Of a DNA stretch of 64,000 nucleotides, positions 1 to 11,278 are shown piece after piece. The stretch is taken from NCBI RefSeq assembly GCF_000516985.1, contig NW_006917091.1:6797521-6861520 (forward strand), given 5' to 3'. The position numbers were made by a program, and so were the translations under genes. Origin of the DNA: Pestalotiopsis fici W106-1. Lineage: Eukaryota; Ascomycota; Sordariomycetes; Amphisphaeriales; Sporocadaceae. The notes beneath the pieces are model-generated. The model did no database searches. It was not told the origin of the DNA and saw only the letters and a list, made by a program, of their open reading frames with translations. Position 1 is the stretch's first letter. Every line of letters starts with the position of its first letter.

Positions 1-129
1 TGATCATGGAGGCCGAGTCAACTATGTGGGACCAATGCAGGTAAGGTTGAATGCGCTGCAGTGAACGGCTATTTCAATCTCATCTTCGGTGGACGCAAAA
101 GGTCAGGGACTCGTGAGGAAGTGAGCTGA
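1..129 (+). CDS. Possible 3' end of a gene entering from the left edge
   Basis: An open frame runs from base 4 to a TGA at 127-129 and encodes about 41 residues ending in a basic stretch (GGRKRSGTREEVS). The composition (two Cys, then VNGYFNLIFGG) looks protein-like, but no family is recognised. The upstream part is outside the window, so this would be a last exon. Alternatively, the AG|GTCAGG at about 101 is a phase-2 donor that would fit the phase of the exon starting at 1393, making both pieces one gene with a very long intron. Weak support either way. Confidence 0.3.
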
Positions 130-1392
130 GATATTGTTTCTTTATTTCTTTGTTTTTCCAATAAACACATACGGCCGTCTTATTGCCTGTGTGTAGGGAA
201 CAACTCTGTCTCAATCAAACGCTTGGGAATATCAACGATGGTGATTGGCTGGCCAGCACGGAACTTTAGCTGCTCGTTGGAATAAGCTAGCAAACGTTTT
301 CATATTTATATATATATATAAGGAATTTGCAAAAAAGTTATTATAAAACACCTTTTTTTTAACTTTTTATTATATTGTTTGTTGTTATTTTTTTTTTTAA
401 AAAAAAAAAAAAAGTAAAACAAAAAGAGAAGAAGAGAAGAAGAGAAAAAGAAGAGGAAGAGAAAAAAAAGAAAAGAAGAAGAGAAGAAGAAAGAGATTTA
501 TATAAATGATTTTACTAATTCACTTTAGTACTTGATCCCTCCCTGCCTGACCATAGTATTGACTCTTGACCCTAACCCTCGCAACGAGTCAAACCACTCT
601 GACCCTAATCAGTAAATATTGGTACTCATTTACAGTTAGGACATAGCTTAAACTGGCTATTAATTTGTCGACAAAAGAGCAGTATAATCTCTTGCCCGAT
701 TGTTTCAGGACAGGTTGTTGTCCAGACAAAGGGTCAAACTAAAATTGATTTCATAAACTCCCACAAAATTCTTCCCTGCCGCCTACATACCTTCGATTGC
801 TATCCAAATCTCGGATGCTTTCGATGATTTTCTCGTAGATCAGCCTTAGAGAGCATCTCCATACACCGCTGAGAATCGTCGTTCAAATACTACGACAATA
901 ACTGAGTACCGTGAAAAAGACAATTTCTCGGCTTATTCGGCGGCGCTTTCGCGCGGTCGGCCGAACGAGATGAAGTCCAACACGATTGAAAATCGGACAT
1001 GTAATCATGAAGGGTTTCAATCACTTTTGCCAGGATACTCACCGCAAAGTGATTAATAAGTGCACTTTGGACCACGCGAGACGACGAAATTAACTTTGCG
1101 CCCTTTCGCGCCAAGGGCCCAGCCGAGAGCAAGACCCAATCAAAACCTCTCCCATGAACTAGCTTCAAGACATAGTATGGATTTGTGCAGAGACTTGGTC
1201 ATATAATGAACCAAAACTCTTACAAGGCATGGTCAATGTTTATTCTTATCTAGCTAAGGGGATATTTCGGGCTGTCTGTATTATGAGGTGAAGTGATCAT
1301 ATTCTTCCTGTAGATTAAGAATCTGCTACAAACACGACATATTGATTATTCTCTGAAGTTGAATGGTTGCTTGGAACATGAATCACTTTTAG
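130..1392. other. Gap without a supportable gene
   Basis: Apart from the low-complexity tract, no convincing open frame, splice pattern or RNA gene was seen. It may be a long intron or the intergenic space between two fragments. Confidence 0.5.
299..508. repeat. AT-rich and purine-rich low-complexity tract
   Basis: A (TA)n run is followed by A and T homopolymers, then about 90 bases of almost pure A/G (GAAGAAGAGAAGAAG-like). It has no coding character. It lies between the edge fragment and the exons at 1393-1632 and could be an expanded intron or intergenic DNA. Confidence 0.8.
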
Positions 1393-1632
1393 GGCCAGCA
1401 CGACCTGTGATGAAGTCTTATCGAAGCTGGCTGCCGAGATTGGAACCGCAGGGGTCGCCCAGAACCTCCTTGACCGCAAAAAGCAAGAAGACCAGGCAAC
1501 CCTTGAAGAATATTTTGGTTATGGACATCACGGCTTAGGAAGGGGAGGTACGTCAATCCCAAGTAGAATACGATGATACAAAATTTCTCAATAGACTTAG
1601 ACGAGGAAGAGATATTGCAGATATTCTTTTGA
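1393..1632 (+). CDS. 3' exons of an unidentified gene
   Basis: Two exons with matched phases are visible: 1393-1547 (after TTTTAG, ending G|GTACGT) and 1595-1632 (after CAATAG, ending at TGA). Together they encode about 64 residues, charged and helical, containing LLDRKKQEDQ and EEYFGYGHHGLGRG and ending LDEEEILQIFF. The joined codon (G|AC) restores an Asp. The exons clearly read as protein, but no family is recognised and the 5' part was not located. A phase-2 donor at about 101 is compatible, which would need an intron of about 1.3 kb. The stop lies 52 bases from the end of the convergent gene at 1684. Confidence 0.4.
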
Positions 1633-1683
1633 AACAGACGGGTATATGCTTGTTTTCATGGAGCTGTCTAGACTCTTCTCCAT

Positions 1684-2391
1684 CTACAACACCAATGTCA
1701 TTCCGACCATGAGCGCCAATGTCGCCGTAGAATATGTACTGATGGAAGATGCCCTGAATGTGGACGCAGCCATACTTTCCGTGATGTTATGCCAACTTGC
1801 TTGCCATGATCCCGCAACGACTGTGCGATTATTCTTGTCCGTGGTATAATATGGCCCCTGGGCTACGACCCTCATGTTGTTCAGCGTGTCATTGGTGCAT
1901 CCACCCAATGTGCCAGCCGCGTATTGATACAACCCACCCCAAATTAGGGTCTTGTTGGTGCCCGGCTCAACTGTGCTGAAGATGGAATTGGCGGGATCCT
2001 GGCCATCGAAATCAACCCTAGTCTGTATGGTCTCAAAAGAGGCATTTTTGAAGTGATTATTCGAGGAGTTACTGTAGTATGCGTCATTGTAGGCGTCCTT
2101 GGCCATTTCGAAAATGGCGTCCGACTCTTCTTCGGATAGTCCCAGGGGATCTCCCGAGTGGAGGAGCTTTCTCGGCACTGTAATGTCGTAGGATGTGACA
2201 TTTGCCATACTGCAGGACTGCTTCTCGCTGCTTGGACATGCTAGCGAATTAACATAGACTCCGTTTCCTGTCTGGTACGAGCCGCCAGTATCAGCAGAAA
2301 AAGTCGTGTCTGTAAAATTGGTACAAATTGCATCTGCTTGGCTCGACACGAGTGTTAAGGCGAGCAGGACGCAATTCTTTGATGAAAACAT
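1684..2391 (-). CDS. Secreted, GPI-anchor-like cell-surface protein
   Basis: A single-exon gene of 235 residues starting at ATG 2391-2389. Residues 1-21 form a signal peptide (hydrophobic NCVLLALTLVSSQADA). The mature part is rich in Asn-X-Ser/Thr sites and has a few Cys residues. It ends with a Ser/Thr-rich stretch and a hydrophobic tail (TATLALMVGMTLVL), the classic arrangement for GPI attachment, so it should sit on the plasma membrane or wall. No enzymatic motif is visible. It is convergent with the exons at 1393-1632. The family is not recognised; the topology call is stronger than any function. Confidence 0.68.
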   Translation of the reverse strand: MFSSKNCVLLALTLVSSQADAICTNFTDTTFSADTGGSYQTGNGVYVNSLACPSSEKQSCSMANVTSYDITVPRKLLHSGDPLGLSEEESDAIFEMAKDAYNDAYYSNSSNNHFKNASFETIQTRVDFDGQDPANSIFSTVEPGTNKTLIWGGLYQYAAGTLGGCTNDTLNNMRVVAQGPYYTTDKNNRTVVAGSWQASWHNITESMAASTFRASSISTYSTATLALMVGMTLVL

Positions 2392-3923
2392 TTTTAGCCA
2401 AGCTTCCGTGTAGTGCGATATTGTTGTTCTTGTGTAGGATTCTTGATATTCAAATGATTTGGAGTAGAGTCAAGGTATTAATTGTGTTGAAAAAATAAAG
2501 GCGAAGTTTTGAAGCTCAGCATAAGATGTATCGTTCTGTTCATATACACCAAGAAAAGAAAAGTAGAAGAATAGAAACAGCAACAGAGCTCGTCTAATAT
2601 GAGCTGACAATTGGTTGCCTGATGTCCCAAAACATTTTTGCTGTCCGTTATGTTGTCTTACCATTGCGTCACTTTCAAATCCTTTCAGCCTTGGCGGCCT
2701 GTCCGTGCCGTATGCGCCACTGGCTATGAAGCGGTTCCGTTGCCGATCATTCACGATTGTGTACTACCAACAGCACGGCCAGAAATATTTTCGGACCCGA
2801 CCCAATCATGCCAGGAAATACTCTACCCCAGATTCAAGACATTCAGAATTAGAATTGCAAGAGCAAGATCTTTTTCTCTTTGGCGCATTGGTTCATTCGA
2901 AACCCAATCAGTGGTCGTGGTAGAATGCGCTGGCAGGATTGACCTCCATACCTTTGTCACGAGATGTACGGCAGTCATGGTTCATTGCAATGGCCAGTAA
3001 CAGCAGCCTTTAGACGTGAGGAAAGTCCCCACCAAATATACAAGCCGCAGTAGTGGATCGCCTCCACACATCTTTCATCGCTAACATCGTGATACCTTGA
3101 AGGAGCCCCCTGGTGATTGCTGTTGGTGACCATGCTGATTTGCGGTTTGCAAGGTGCCAAGGCGACAGTCACCATTAATTGCCTAAATGCCTAATTCATG
3201 GGATTGCATCATGATCAGCTCACTCATGGTGCCCTGACCACTTTTGAATTGCAGTTTACGTGCACTGGCCCATTGCCGCTTGCCTCGCATCTGGCATCAT
3301 CTGACGACACCGAGGCCCTGGCAAAAGAAGCTTTCCCTAGTCAATGTGCAGCACCTTATAACCGCGTTCTTTTACGTGTTTTGCTGCATGGGTGGCTTAT
3401 AACATAATACCAGCGGCATCACTAACAAAAATCGAATGCGATTGGATCGTTTATGAATCCGTTTGTATATGGAAATATCCAGCAGGCCTCTCAAATAATG
3501 CCAGTAACATTGTAAACCCGACACATCACAGTAAGATATTAACATTTGATAACGAGCGGTTTTCGGGGGCTTGATCTTGAAGCTGGATAAGATTAGCACC
3601 GACATAAGACCACTCCGCCACGGAAGCCCGTTTAGGCCGTAGGGTTGGCCATGAAAACTGTCTCTTAGTTTGGAGTTGCGCCCTGATCAGAAATCTTGAT
3701 TATAAAGGCCCTCCTTCATTTGTAAACCGCCTTGAGTTTTGTAGCAGTTGAGAGAATATATAAGACCAACTCTCCCCCACCATCTTTTTTTGTCCTGATA
3801 TCCATCCTTACTTCCTCATACATCACAAGCATTGAGGACGCACGATCAACTCTGACTAGCCACTCAAGAAGAGTTTGATTATCGCTCTTGGCATTTAACT
3901 CAAGACTCGGAATACAAATAGGT
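2392..3923. other. Intergenic stretch
   Basis: Only short open frames without codon bias, splice logic or recognisable motifs. It includes the promoter of the gene starting at 2391; no clear TATA box was seen. Confidence 0.5.
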
Positions 3924-4379
3924 ATGTTCCAAAACGGAGATTTAGTGACAATGATACTGATATTCATGTCCCCAAAGCCGGTATCGAAAGCAGCAATGAT
4001 CATTACTTTTCGGCAATCAAATGATTCGGTTAATCCCATCCATCTCACCCAACGAGATGAAACCGCTGGGTATTACCTGATACCGCCTTGGGCTATGGCT
4101 CTGCTGTTGATGGGCTCCGGTCTTATATCACTATTGATGATCCTATGCGTGATGCGGTGCACATATGGCGAACGGCCTGATCATAACAAAGACAGCGACG
4201 CAAGAGAACCGACTGGCACACAAGGGGACATAGAGGCGCCCTCGAGCTCAGACCAACTCAAGTTCGATGCTCGCATGGCGCGGGTGAAGGGTCATATAGA
4301 TAGCCTCAAAGGATCATGGTCGCAGAGGACTTTAATGGCTCTTTATAATGAGGCCATAACCGAAAGGCCCACAAGCTAG
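3924..4379 (+). CDS. Putative single-pass membrane protein (possibly a 3' exon)
   Basis: An open frame from ATG 3924 gives 151 residues. A strong hydrophobic helix (MALLLMGSGLISLLMILCV) is followed by a Cys-Arg stop-transfer segment and a polar, acidic C-terminal tail. The N-terminal 40 residues are less protein-like. An AG|GTATGT donor overlaps the proposed start, so the true gene may begin further upstream with this as its last exon. Family unknown. Confidence 0.35.
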   Translation: MFQNGDLVTMILIFMSPKPVSKAAMIITFRQSNDSVNPIHLTQRDETAGYYLIPPWAMALLLMGSGLISLLMILCVMRCTYGERPDHNKDSDAREPTGTQGDIEAPSSSDQLKFDARMARVKGHIDSLKGSWSQRTLMALYNEAITERPTS

Positions 4380-5402
4380 CCATCCGATGGACAAATATAG
4401 CGGGTTTGGACTTGACGCATTAATTGTCCACTACTACCAAAACAATATACTCAGGTATATAAGAAATTGAATTTTTTTTGGCCTTATAAGGTATATCACA
4501 TATTGATCGGAATAATTATGAGAGGGCCCAGAATTTCTGGTATTTGTGGTGGTATTTCATTCAAGATGATGAAGAAATGGCCGGTTTCTAAATTTGAGCT
4601 CTTTTGCGCTGCCTGGCGATCCATCACTTTTGATCCTACAAATCTACCAAAGAGAGGTGCTGAAGACTTATCTGATATACCCAAGCAGGTCATCTGCGGT
4701 GGATACTGATTATATCAGTGCAATATAAATATGTATCATGAGCTGTATCAAATATCAGTTCACATGCTGTTGCCAGCTGTATATGCTTCTCTCAATCCGG
4801 AACGGAGTCGGAAAGGAAGAGGACCGGAAATCTTGAGACCTGAAACTAGTCTAGTAGCTCCGAAATACAGATGTGAAGTCCTGCGAGATGGTCGGATTGG
4901 CAAATGCAGCCGTATGTACTGGTCTTTCTTGATGAAAACCCAGTTCAATGGGTTGTTATGTACTGACGTCTGTCCCAGGAAGTAGTTGACATCTTCAGGG
5001 CTATGACGGGGTTCTGGGGAAGCTGCACCTTTCACTCTTTCTATTCTCCCCCCTTCTTTTCCAATTTCTTCTTTTCCTTCCTCCTTTGCTACTTCTATCC
5101 AGCTACACTCAGCAGGGTCATTGCGCTCGTCAATTGTCAACTCTTGGGTGGACCTGGCCCCTGCCAACGGAGTATTGTTATGGTGTATATTAAGAAGGGG
5201 CAACTGGTTTGTAGGAACATGTTTATTTACATGGGTTTCTTCACGGTAGCAGCAGATATTTAACCCAACAAGCTTTCCACCATGGACATTTACCTTTGCC
5301 TCGTTTTCTTGTCTTTCCACACGATCTCATGATCACTAGAGAGGCCGTTATCAAATTCCCTATACCATTTACCACCCAAGATCATCGACCTATTTCATAT
5401 TC
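4380..5402. other. Intergenic stretch
   Basis: Holds several open frames on both strands that look like chance: low-complexity Glu/Lys or Phe-rich translations from T/C-rich DNA near 5030-5100. No gene is supported. Confidence 0.5.
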
Positions 5403-5635
5403 ATGGTTTTCTACATGCCATCTGTTGATGAGGATCAAGACTTTTACGACTACAAAATCAGCAGTGCAGGTACGTGGTGCTACTATTCCAAGTACCGTGG
5501 CATCTTTATGATCGCGCCAGCGTCTTCTAATATTTATAAGCAGGCAGGGCCTGGGCCTTTGAACCCTCTGCATCGGGACTGTTGCGGCAGAAATTTGTGC
5601 GATGGTGGTATCACCGGCCACTCGACAACATTTAA
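5403..5635 (+). CDS. Candidate small spliced gene, 53 residues
   Basis: Exon 5403-5469 starts with ATG and ends GCAG|GTACGT; exon 5541-5635 follows a branch-like TCTAAT and TTATAAG and ends at TAA. The phases match (1 to 2) and the 71-nt intron is typical for the window. The peptide starts MVFYMPSVDEDQDFYDYK and ends LRQKFVRWWYHRPLDNI. There is no signal peptide and no recognised family. It could be a chance arrangement or a gene remnant. Confidence 0.27.
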
Positions 5636-6408
5636 GCCCGGATTCGACAGAGAACGACAACATCGAGATATTAAAGAATATCGCCACACACACATTTGTC
5701 CTCTTCTTGTCGGTATCCTGAATTCTGCTGGTTATGGGTGTTGAATGCTGATCTTATTATTCCGATTACAAAGGAATTCTTGTTATTGCGGTCGTTACTA
5801 TTTGTATTTGCAGTGTGGTTTAGATTACCGCATTTGTAATAAGAGTACGACATCCGCTCAGATATGCGGCCAGACAAGTAGAAGATTTGGAGACAACTAA
5901 CACAACCTTCGACGAACGATGAGAGACGCGTGGTCTCCTGCCCCTCCCTCCTGCCTCCTTTGGATCCCGGCCCAGAAATTGGGACCACTTGGTTGTCCGA
6001 GTAGAGATAGAGACATCGGCTCGACGAGTTGGGATCACCTTAAAGTGCCTGGCTTAGAATACGACCAATCTGAATATCGACGATTTTCGAAGAGGTGAAA
6101 AGGAGAGAGAGAAAATTATTTTAGATTTTCTTGTATCATCTAAATACAAACATTTTGGGAGATCCTTTGTACCTTTTCTTTGAGGGAAAGCATTTCAAGA
6201 AGGCAGTTATTTGACTGTGACGTGTAGCAGTCTGGATGAGCCATGATGTAGCTGTTCCCTGCCCAAGCATCATAGGTATCGTGGTTCGGGTCAAGTTTAT
6301 TGAGAATATGATAATTTCCCGAGCGTTTGCGATGCAACTGTCCAAATAGTCCATCTACACATTGCCAAATCAACCCGCTTCGCGAATCGAACATTCGCTC
6401 GGACAATT
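5636..6408. other. Intergenic stretch
   Basis: Downstream flank of the Dap1-like gene. No supportable gene or RNA was seen. Confidence 0.5.
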
Positions 6409-7008
6409 CTATTTCTCGCCAGCAGCCACAAGTTTGCCCACAACCAGATACTTGCTCTCAAACCGCTCCTCCCAGCCCCGCAGGCTCTCAAACTCCTCCT
6501 CGCCAAGTCCGTCCAGCTTGTCCAGAGGGCCGTCGAGGTCCTTGGTCAGCATCTCCTCGTCAAAGCTGTGGCAAGCCAATCCCCTGCTTGCGTCGCGGCC
6601 AGCAAAGTTCTCGTAAGGACCACCCGGTCCGTAAAAGTTGCGTCCAGCCGTGACGTCAAAGACTCGGCCTCGGACGGCCAGGTAGACGGGAGCGCCGTTG
6701 GTGCCATTGTTGGGCAGCAGGGTGTGAGGCGTAAAGGTCTTGAAGACGGTGGCTGGGGGCTCGCGAGGCAGCGTCGCAGGCGGTGTGGGCTTGTACAGGA
6801 GGTAGGTCGTATAGAGAGTAATGGCGGCCAGGATTAGGTTGAGGGGTGTGACGATGCCGGTGCTATTGTGGCCGGAGCGCAACTCGTTAGCTGGTGCGGC
6901 TCTTTCATCAAGCTTTCTTGGTGGAAAGTGAGGTAGAGCAAAAACTCACAAGGCGGCTTCTGGGCCCTTGCTGGCCTCGTGGGCGACATGCTGGTTGACG
7001 TACTCCAT
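6409..7008 (-). CDS. dap1: Cytochrome b5-like haem protein of the Dap1/MAPR family
   Basis: Two exons: 7008-6950 (ATG, ends GCCTT|GTGAGT) and 6901-6409, giving 183 residues. The joined codon TT|A restores Leu, and the short first exon supplies the only ATG; the second exon in isolation begins at TTG. A short lumenal/N-terminal stretch is followed by one membrane helix (LNLILAAITLYTTYLLY) and a cytochrome b5-like domain with VYLAVRGRVFDVTAGRNFYG and GPYENFAGRDASRGLA, the MAPR signature. Known members bind haem and support cytochrome P450 enzymes of sterol synthesis (Erg11/Cyp51) in the ER. Length and topology fit the family. It is divergent from the GT15 gene, about 1.2 kb away. Confidence 0.87.
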
Positions 7009-8226
7009 TGCTGCGAAGTCTGCGATTGAATCCAAAAACAATCAAGCTATACGCGACGTTGAAATTGAAGAAAGAAGGGAAGCTGATGACAGCGTCAGAC
7101 ACACACAGCCTTATGGGGTTACTTGACTTACTGTACCAACGTGGGGTATGGCTGCGCCGGGTGAGAGTGGAGTTGGTTTCTCGGGAGCTACGGGCAATGG
7201 TCCGTGCATCATCTGGAAGCTGCCCGTTGTACACTGAAGCCGAAAGTCATATCCCGATTATCGGCCCTTCAGTACTGGGAGAGACTAATGATAATCCTAT
7301 GACCTATGCAAAGGCGAAAATGTGCAGCCATATCACAGCAACAAAATGAAGGTTGAATGAACACAAAATTTGGTGAAAAAGCTCTTGATAGCGGTTTACA
7401 TCATTCGATTACCTACCTACTCTAATGGCCAGGCTCGACAATAAGTTATAAGTAGTGCTCGTGTTGGCATCCAAGAGTCCCTCGGACCATAAATAAGCTA
7501 CTGGTGGACGAAATTAGCATGGGACTGTGGTTCTTATACATAGTACTAAACACTGGCACAGCAACGAGAGCTCATAACACCTACTCTGTACCATACGTCA
7601 CGTCACAATGAAGGTTTTAGCAAAAAATGAAGAAGGATTTGGATGACTTGTTCAGAGTTGTTTGTTGGATCTGCGCGCTCAATATGTGGCCACTCAACTA
7701 CCAAAGGCAAATAGGCACCAACATAAAACCATCCTGTTCATTAAAATGATCGCTGTGCAAGACACTGACTACGGTTAGGCGGGCCCCTATTTCATGAAGC
7801 AAATGCAAGTCCCAATGGGAGCTGCTTAGGTGGGGCGCGCATGCGACAGGCGACAGCTAACTTTTGACCATAATCATGCATGTGCCGCTGCTAGCCAAAA
7901 TCCCATTCTCTTCCTGCCGCCCTTGTCAGCCCAGCAACCAGCGGGCGCATTCAGTTGCTTCTGTTGTGCTGCATTCTACTTCGTAGAGAAGCATTTACTG
8001 ACAATTGGGTATCTTCATTGGCTTCATTTTGCACCGAGGTCCGCAATCCGAAGACACCAATGCAAAGGTAGCCAAGAAGGCCGAATCCGAGAAGAACATC
8101 AAGGGGAAGGCATGCGGCCGCGTCCTTCTCAACGACTATAGAAGCGACACCCCAGACGAAGCGATCGAGAGAACACAAAGGGACGGTGACGCGAATCTCC
8201 TCCTCCGTCTGCTATCAAAAAAGACA
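7009..8226. other. Divergent intergenic region, Dap1-like and GT15 genes
   Basis: Contains the promoters of both neighbours. An open frame continues upstream of the GT15 ATG but lacks an in-frame ATG and reads as leader sequence. No clear TATA or other site can be assigned. Confidence 0.5.
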
Positions 8227-9557
8227 ATGTTACGGCGTGTCCTACGCCCGGCACGGCGGCTGCCGCTCTGGTTCGTGGTGCCCGTCTTCCTGGCCCTCTT
8301 CATCGAGGTCTGCCATCATGTATACCAGTATCACGTTCCGCGGCCGGACCACGACCTCGATCCTCCCTTCTACAAATCGTGTCAGGAGCCCAAGGTGGGC
8401 GCGCCTCGCGAGAATGCTGCCCTGGTCATGCTGGCGCGCAACTCGGAGCTCACCCAGGCCAAGCGCACCATTACGAGCATCGACAATGCCTTCAACAAGT
8501 GGTTCAACTACCCAATCGTGTTCATGAACGACGAGCCCTGGGACCAAAAGTTCATTACTGAACTGAACAAGACGGCGCGCGGTCTAGCTACATTCGAGGT
8601 TATACCCCAGGACATTTGGTCATTCCCGAGCTTCATCGACGAGGAGGCCGCGCGCGCGAGCATCAAGGAGCAAGGCGAGCAGGGCCTGCCGCACGCTGGC
8701 AGCGAAGGATATCACCACATGTGCCGGTTCTACTCGGGCAAGTTCTACAAGTTGGAAGCTCTGAAAAAATACAAGTGGTATTGGCGTCTGGAGCCCGACG
8801 TCGACTTTACCTGCGCCATCACCTACGACCCGTTCGTGGAAATGGCCAAGAACGACAAGGTCTACGGCTTCACCATCTCGCTGTGGGAGGTGGGCTCGAC
8901 GTGCCCGTCCCTGTTCCGCGAGGTCGCGGACTGGAAGGAGATGCACGCCCTGCCCACCAACAACCTCTGGCGGGCCATGGTGCAGGCGAGCTGGATGCCC
9001 TACCCATTCAGGAGATTTATGAACTTTCTATCGCACAGAGATCGACACGGCGACCCGTGGAGTTTGTGTCACTACTGGAGTAATTTCGAGATTGCGGATA
9101 TGGATATCTTCCGCAGTCAGGAGTATCAGGATTTCTTCGATCACCTCGATAGAAAAGGTGGCTTCTACTTTGAGCGCGTAAGTTTCCTTCTGCTGTTTGT
9201 GCATGTGATTTTGTGCCGTCTGAAAAATATTCTAATATCTTTGAACAGTGGGGTGATGCAGCAGTCCATTCGCTCGCTGTGGCCATGTTCGTGGACCCTC
9301 GAAGGGTTCACCACTTTGAAGATTTTGGATACCGACATGACCTCCTATACCAATGCCCAGCCAATGCGCCAGGTGGTCAGCTCCCAGAGTCTACACTTCT
9401 AGGCAAGGAGATGACGTGGGCCCCCGAGATTGAGGGCGGCATCGGCTGTCGCTGTCAGTGCGACGGACGCAAGACCCGAAACCATCCGGGTTATTGCTTG
9501 AATAAGCTCAAGCAACCTGATGGCTTGAAACGACCATTCTGGACATGGTTCCTATAA
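8227..9557 (+). CDS. Alpha-1,2-mannosyltransferase, GT15 (Kre2/Mnt1/Ktr family)
   Basis: Exons 8227-9177 and 9249-9557 (intron GTAAGT...AACAG) give 419 residues. It is a type II Golgi protein: a short basic cytosolic tail, a membrane anchor (LWFVVPVFLALFIEVCHHVY) and a lumenal catalytic domain. Family motifs are clear: NKWFNYPIVFMNDEPW, YHHMCRFYSGKFYK, YWRLEPDVDFTC (the metal/GDP-mannose site region), and GDAAVHSLAVA with a Cys-rich end (GCRCQCDGRK). GT15 enzymes add alpha-1,2-mannose to O- and N-linked glycans of wall and secreted proteins. ATG 8227 was chosen because it puts the anchor near the N-terminus; the upstream in-frame extension has no ATG. The Erd1-like gene, which affects the same compartment, converges 387 bases downstream. 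Confidence 0.92.
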
Positions 9558-9944
9558 TGATAATAAGACTTGGCGGTGGATAGGGGATACAATCAAATAC
9601 ACGGACTGGCCTTGCATGATCAACGAGTTGCATTACGTGTTTCCATGGGAAAAGCTGGCATTGGACATTATTCGGCGTCGGGGATGCAACACATGGCATC
9701 ATATACCCTATATGGGTTCATGATATATGTCATCTGGGCGCGCTCTCATAAACTATAAATCATACATGAAAATGAATTAATATCTTCACTGTGCCCAGTT
9801 TGTGTCTTTGGAGAAACTTTCAACGCCGTGCAATGCCATCTTTGCATTATACAAACAAAGGAGGAAGATACATTTCATTGATTCACTATGTCTGAATCCC
9901 GGTACGCCGCCGGTCCATGAGCTAGACCTACCTCATGAACAAAT
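9558..9944. other. Convergent intergenic region
   Basis: 3' flanks of the GT15 and Erd1-like genes; nothing else seen. Confidence 0.55.
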
Positions 9945-11278
9945 CTAATCGCTTTCTTCATCCTTGTAGTGACTCCCTCCATTTCCGTAGTCTCCTAGTA
10001 GGATACCCTGGCCGATGCCATCCTGGCCAATACTACTAGGCAAAGTGTTGCTCGAATTGTTTCGTATCCACTCGGTTTCAACTCTAAAGAATATCCAGAC
10101 CCAACGGCGGAATACTTCCAAGAACTCTATGATGAATATCGAGCTCTCAAAGTCGACAATATGGTCTAGATGGGGACTGAGCTTGAGACTCCACGTGCAC
10201 CTGAGCATCAAATCGAGTAGAATGACACCGTAATAGGTGGCTGGCGGGCCAACATAGAGCCGTCTCCGAAGGCCAAAGGCGTGATCCAACGCATTTCTTT
10301 CCTTTGCAGACGAAAACAAAGTCAGGTCCCAATCCTTGGTGACGTCCCAGTAGAATGAGTACAAGCTGTTGACCACGCAAGCGCCAACCCAGGCCCTATA
10401 CAGGGTAGTAGAAGGGCCCCAACTGCGCTGGAGAGCAGAAAAGATGATAACTGGGAACGCAGTGCTGTACTTGAGCGCGTTGGCAAGATGCTGCCCGCCC
10501 CAACCCGTCTTTTCATCCATTCGGCCGCGGCGCACTCTTCCATACTCAATCAGACACTGTCGCAGCCGAATCATACTGGGAATCGCCATGATGAGCGGAA
10601 CGACGACGGTGCCGCCGCAATTGCGGTCCGGCCGCGCGGTGGCCGAGCCATTGGTCTGAAAGAACATGCACAGCGCAACGTACAGGTCGCCAAAGACCTT
10701 GGCGTACGACGTCAGCACATCAGCCAGCAGAATGTCGCCAAATTTCCCGTCCTTGGCCTCGGCTATGCCACCAATGCTGACCCGCTTGAGCGTGCTCCGG
10801 AACCGCTGGCGGCCCTGGGACGAAAGCGTCTTGAGGGGCGCAAAAAAGACGCCAATCAGGACAACCATGTAGGTGAGCGGTAGCCAGTCCCAGGCGAGGA
10901 CGAGCGCCGGGTTACGGTGGGTAAAGACCCAGAAGACGAGGAGGGAGAAGGCATAGACCGCCGAGAGAACTGTCGCCAATCGATACGTCGAGAGGTGGTG
11001 CGGCGGTTGGAGCGGTGATGTCCGCGAAGGGTAGCGAATGAGCGAGGGAACGTCGATTTTGAGAAGTGCGAGGTAATGAAGGTTGAAGCCCCAGAGCCAG
11101 GTAGCTATTGTGTGGTCAGTCGTCGATTCACCTCATAGTGCGCAAAGGGGCGTGCGATTGGCACGTTGTTGAGGACATGCGACTCACCCAATACGACGAT
11201 AAAGGCCACGCGATACGGCAGGGGAAAGGTCAAGCTAAAGGAGTCGAGCTCAGGCTCAACTGCTGGGTCACCGTCCAT
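9945..11278 (-). CDS. erd1: EXS-domain membrane protein, Erd1-like
   Basis: Exon 1 is 11278-11188 (ATG, ends G|GTGAGT) and exon 2 is 11104-9945, giving 416 residues. The split codon G|CT gives the continuous segment IVVLATWLWGFNLHYLALLK. Several hydrophobic helices are visible, then the EXS region: CGGTVVVPLIMAIPSMIRLRQC, ALKYSTAFPVI, NSLYSFYWDVTKDWDL, RRRLYVGP, and FIIEFLEVFRRWVWIFFRVETEW near the C-terminus. There is no SPX domain, which separates Erd1 from Syg1/Pho1 proteins. In yeast, Erd1 is a Golgi protein needed for retention of lumenal ER proteins, for recycling of Golgi glycosyltransferases, and linked to phosphate recovery from the Golgi lumen. That fits its position beside a GT15 mannosyltransferase. 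Confidence 0.88.

Noticed and set aside
4760..5320. Open frame of 186 codons, minus strand
   Set aside because: The Glu/Lys-rich centre comes from a T/C-rich tract; no motif and no coding character.
8005..8226. N-terminal extension of the GT15 mannosyltransferase
   Set aside because: The frame is open but starts at a non-ATG codon, and it would move the membrane anchor about 75 residues inward, unlike the family.
9178..9402. Read-through end of the GT15 frame
   Set aside because: A consensus intron at 9178-9248 joins to the conserved GDAAVHSLAVA and Cys-rich end; the read-through tail is unrelated.
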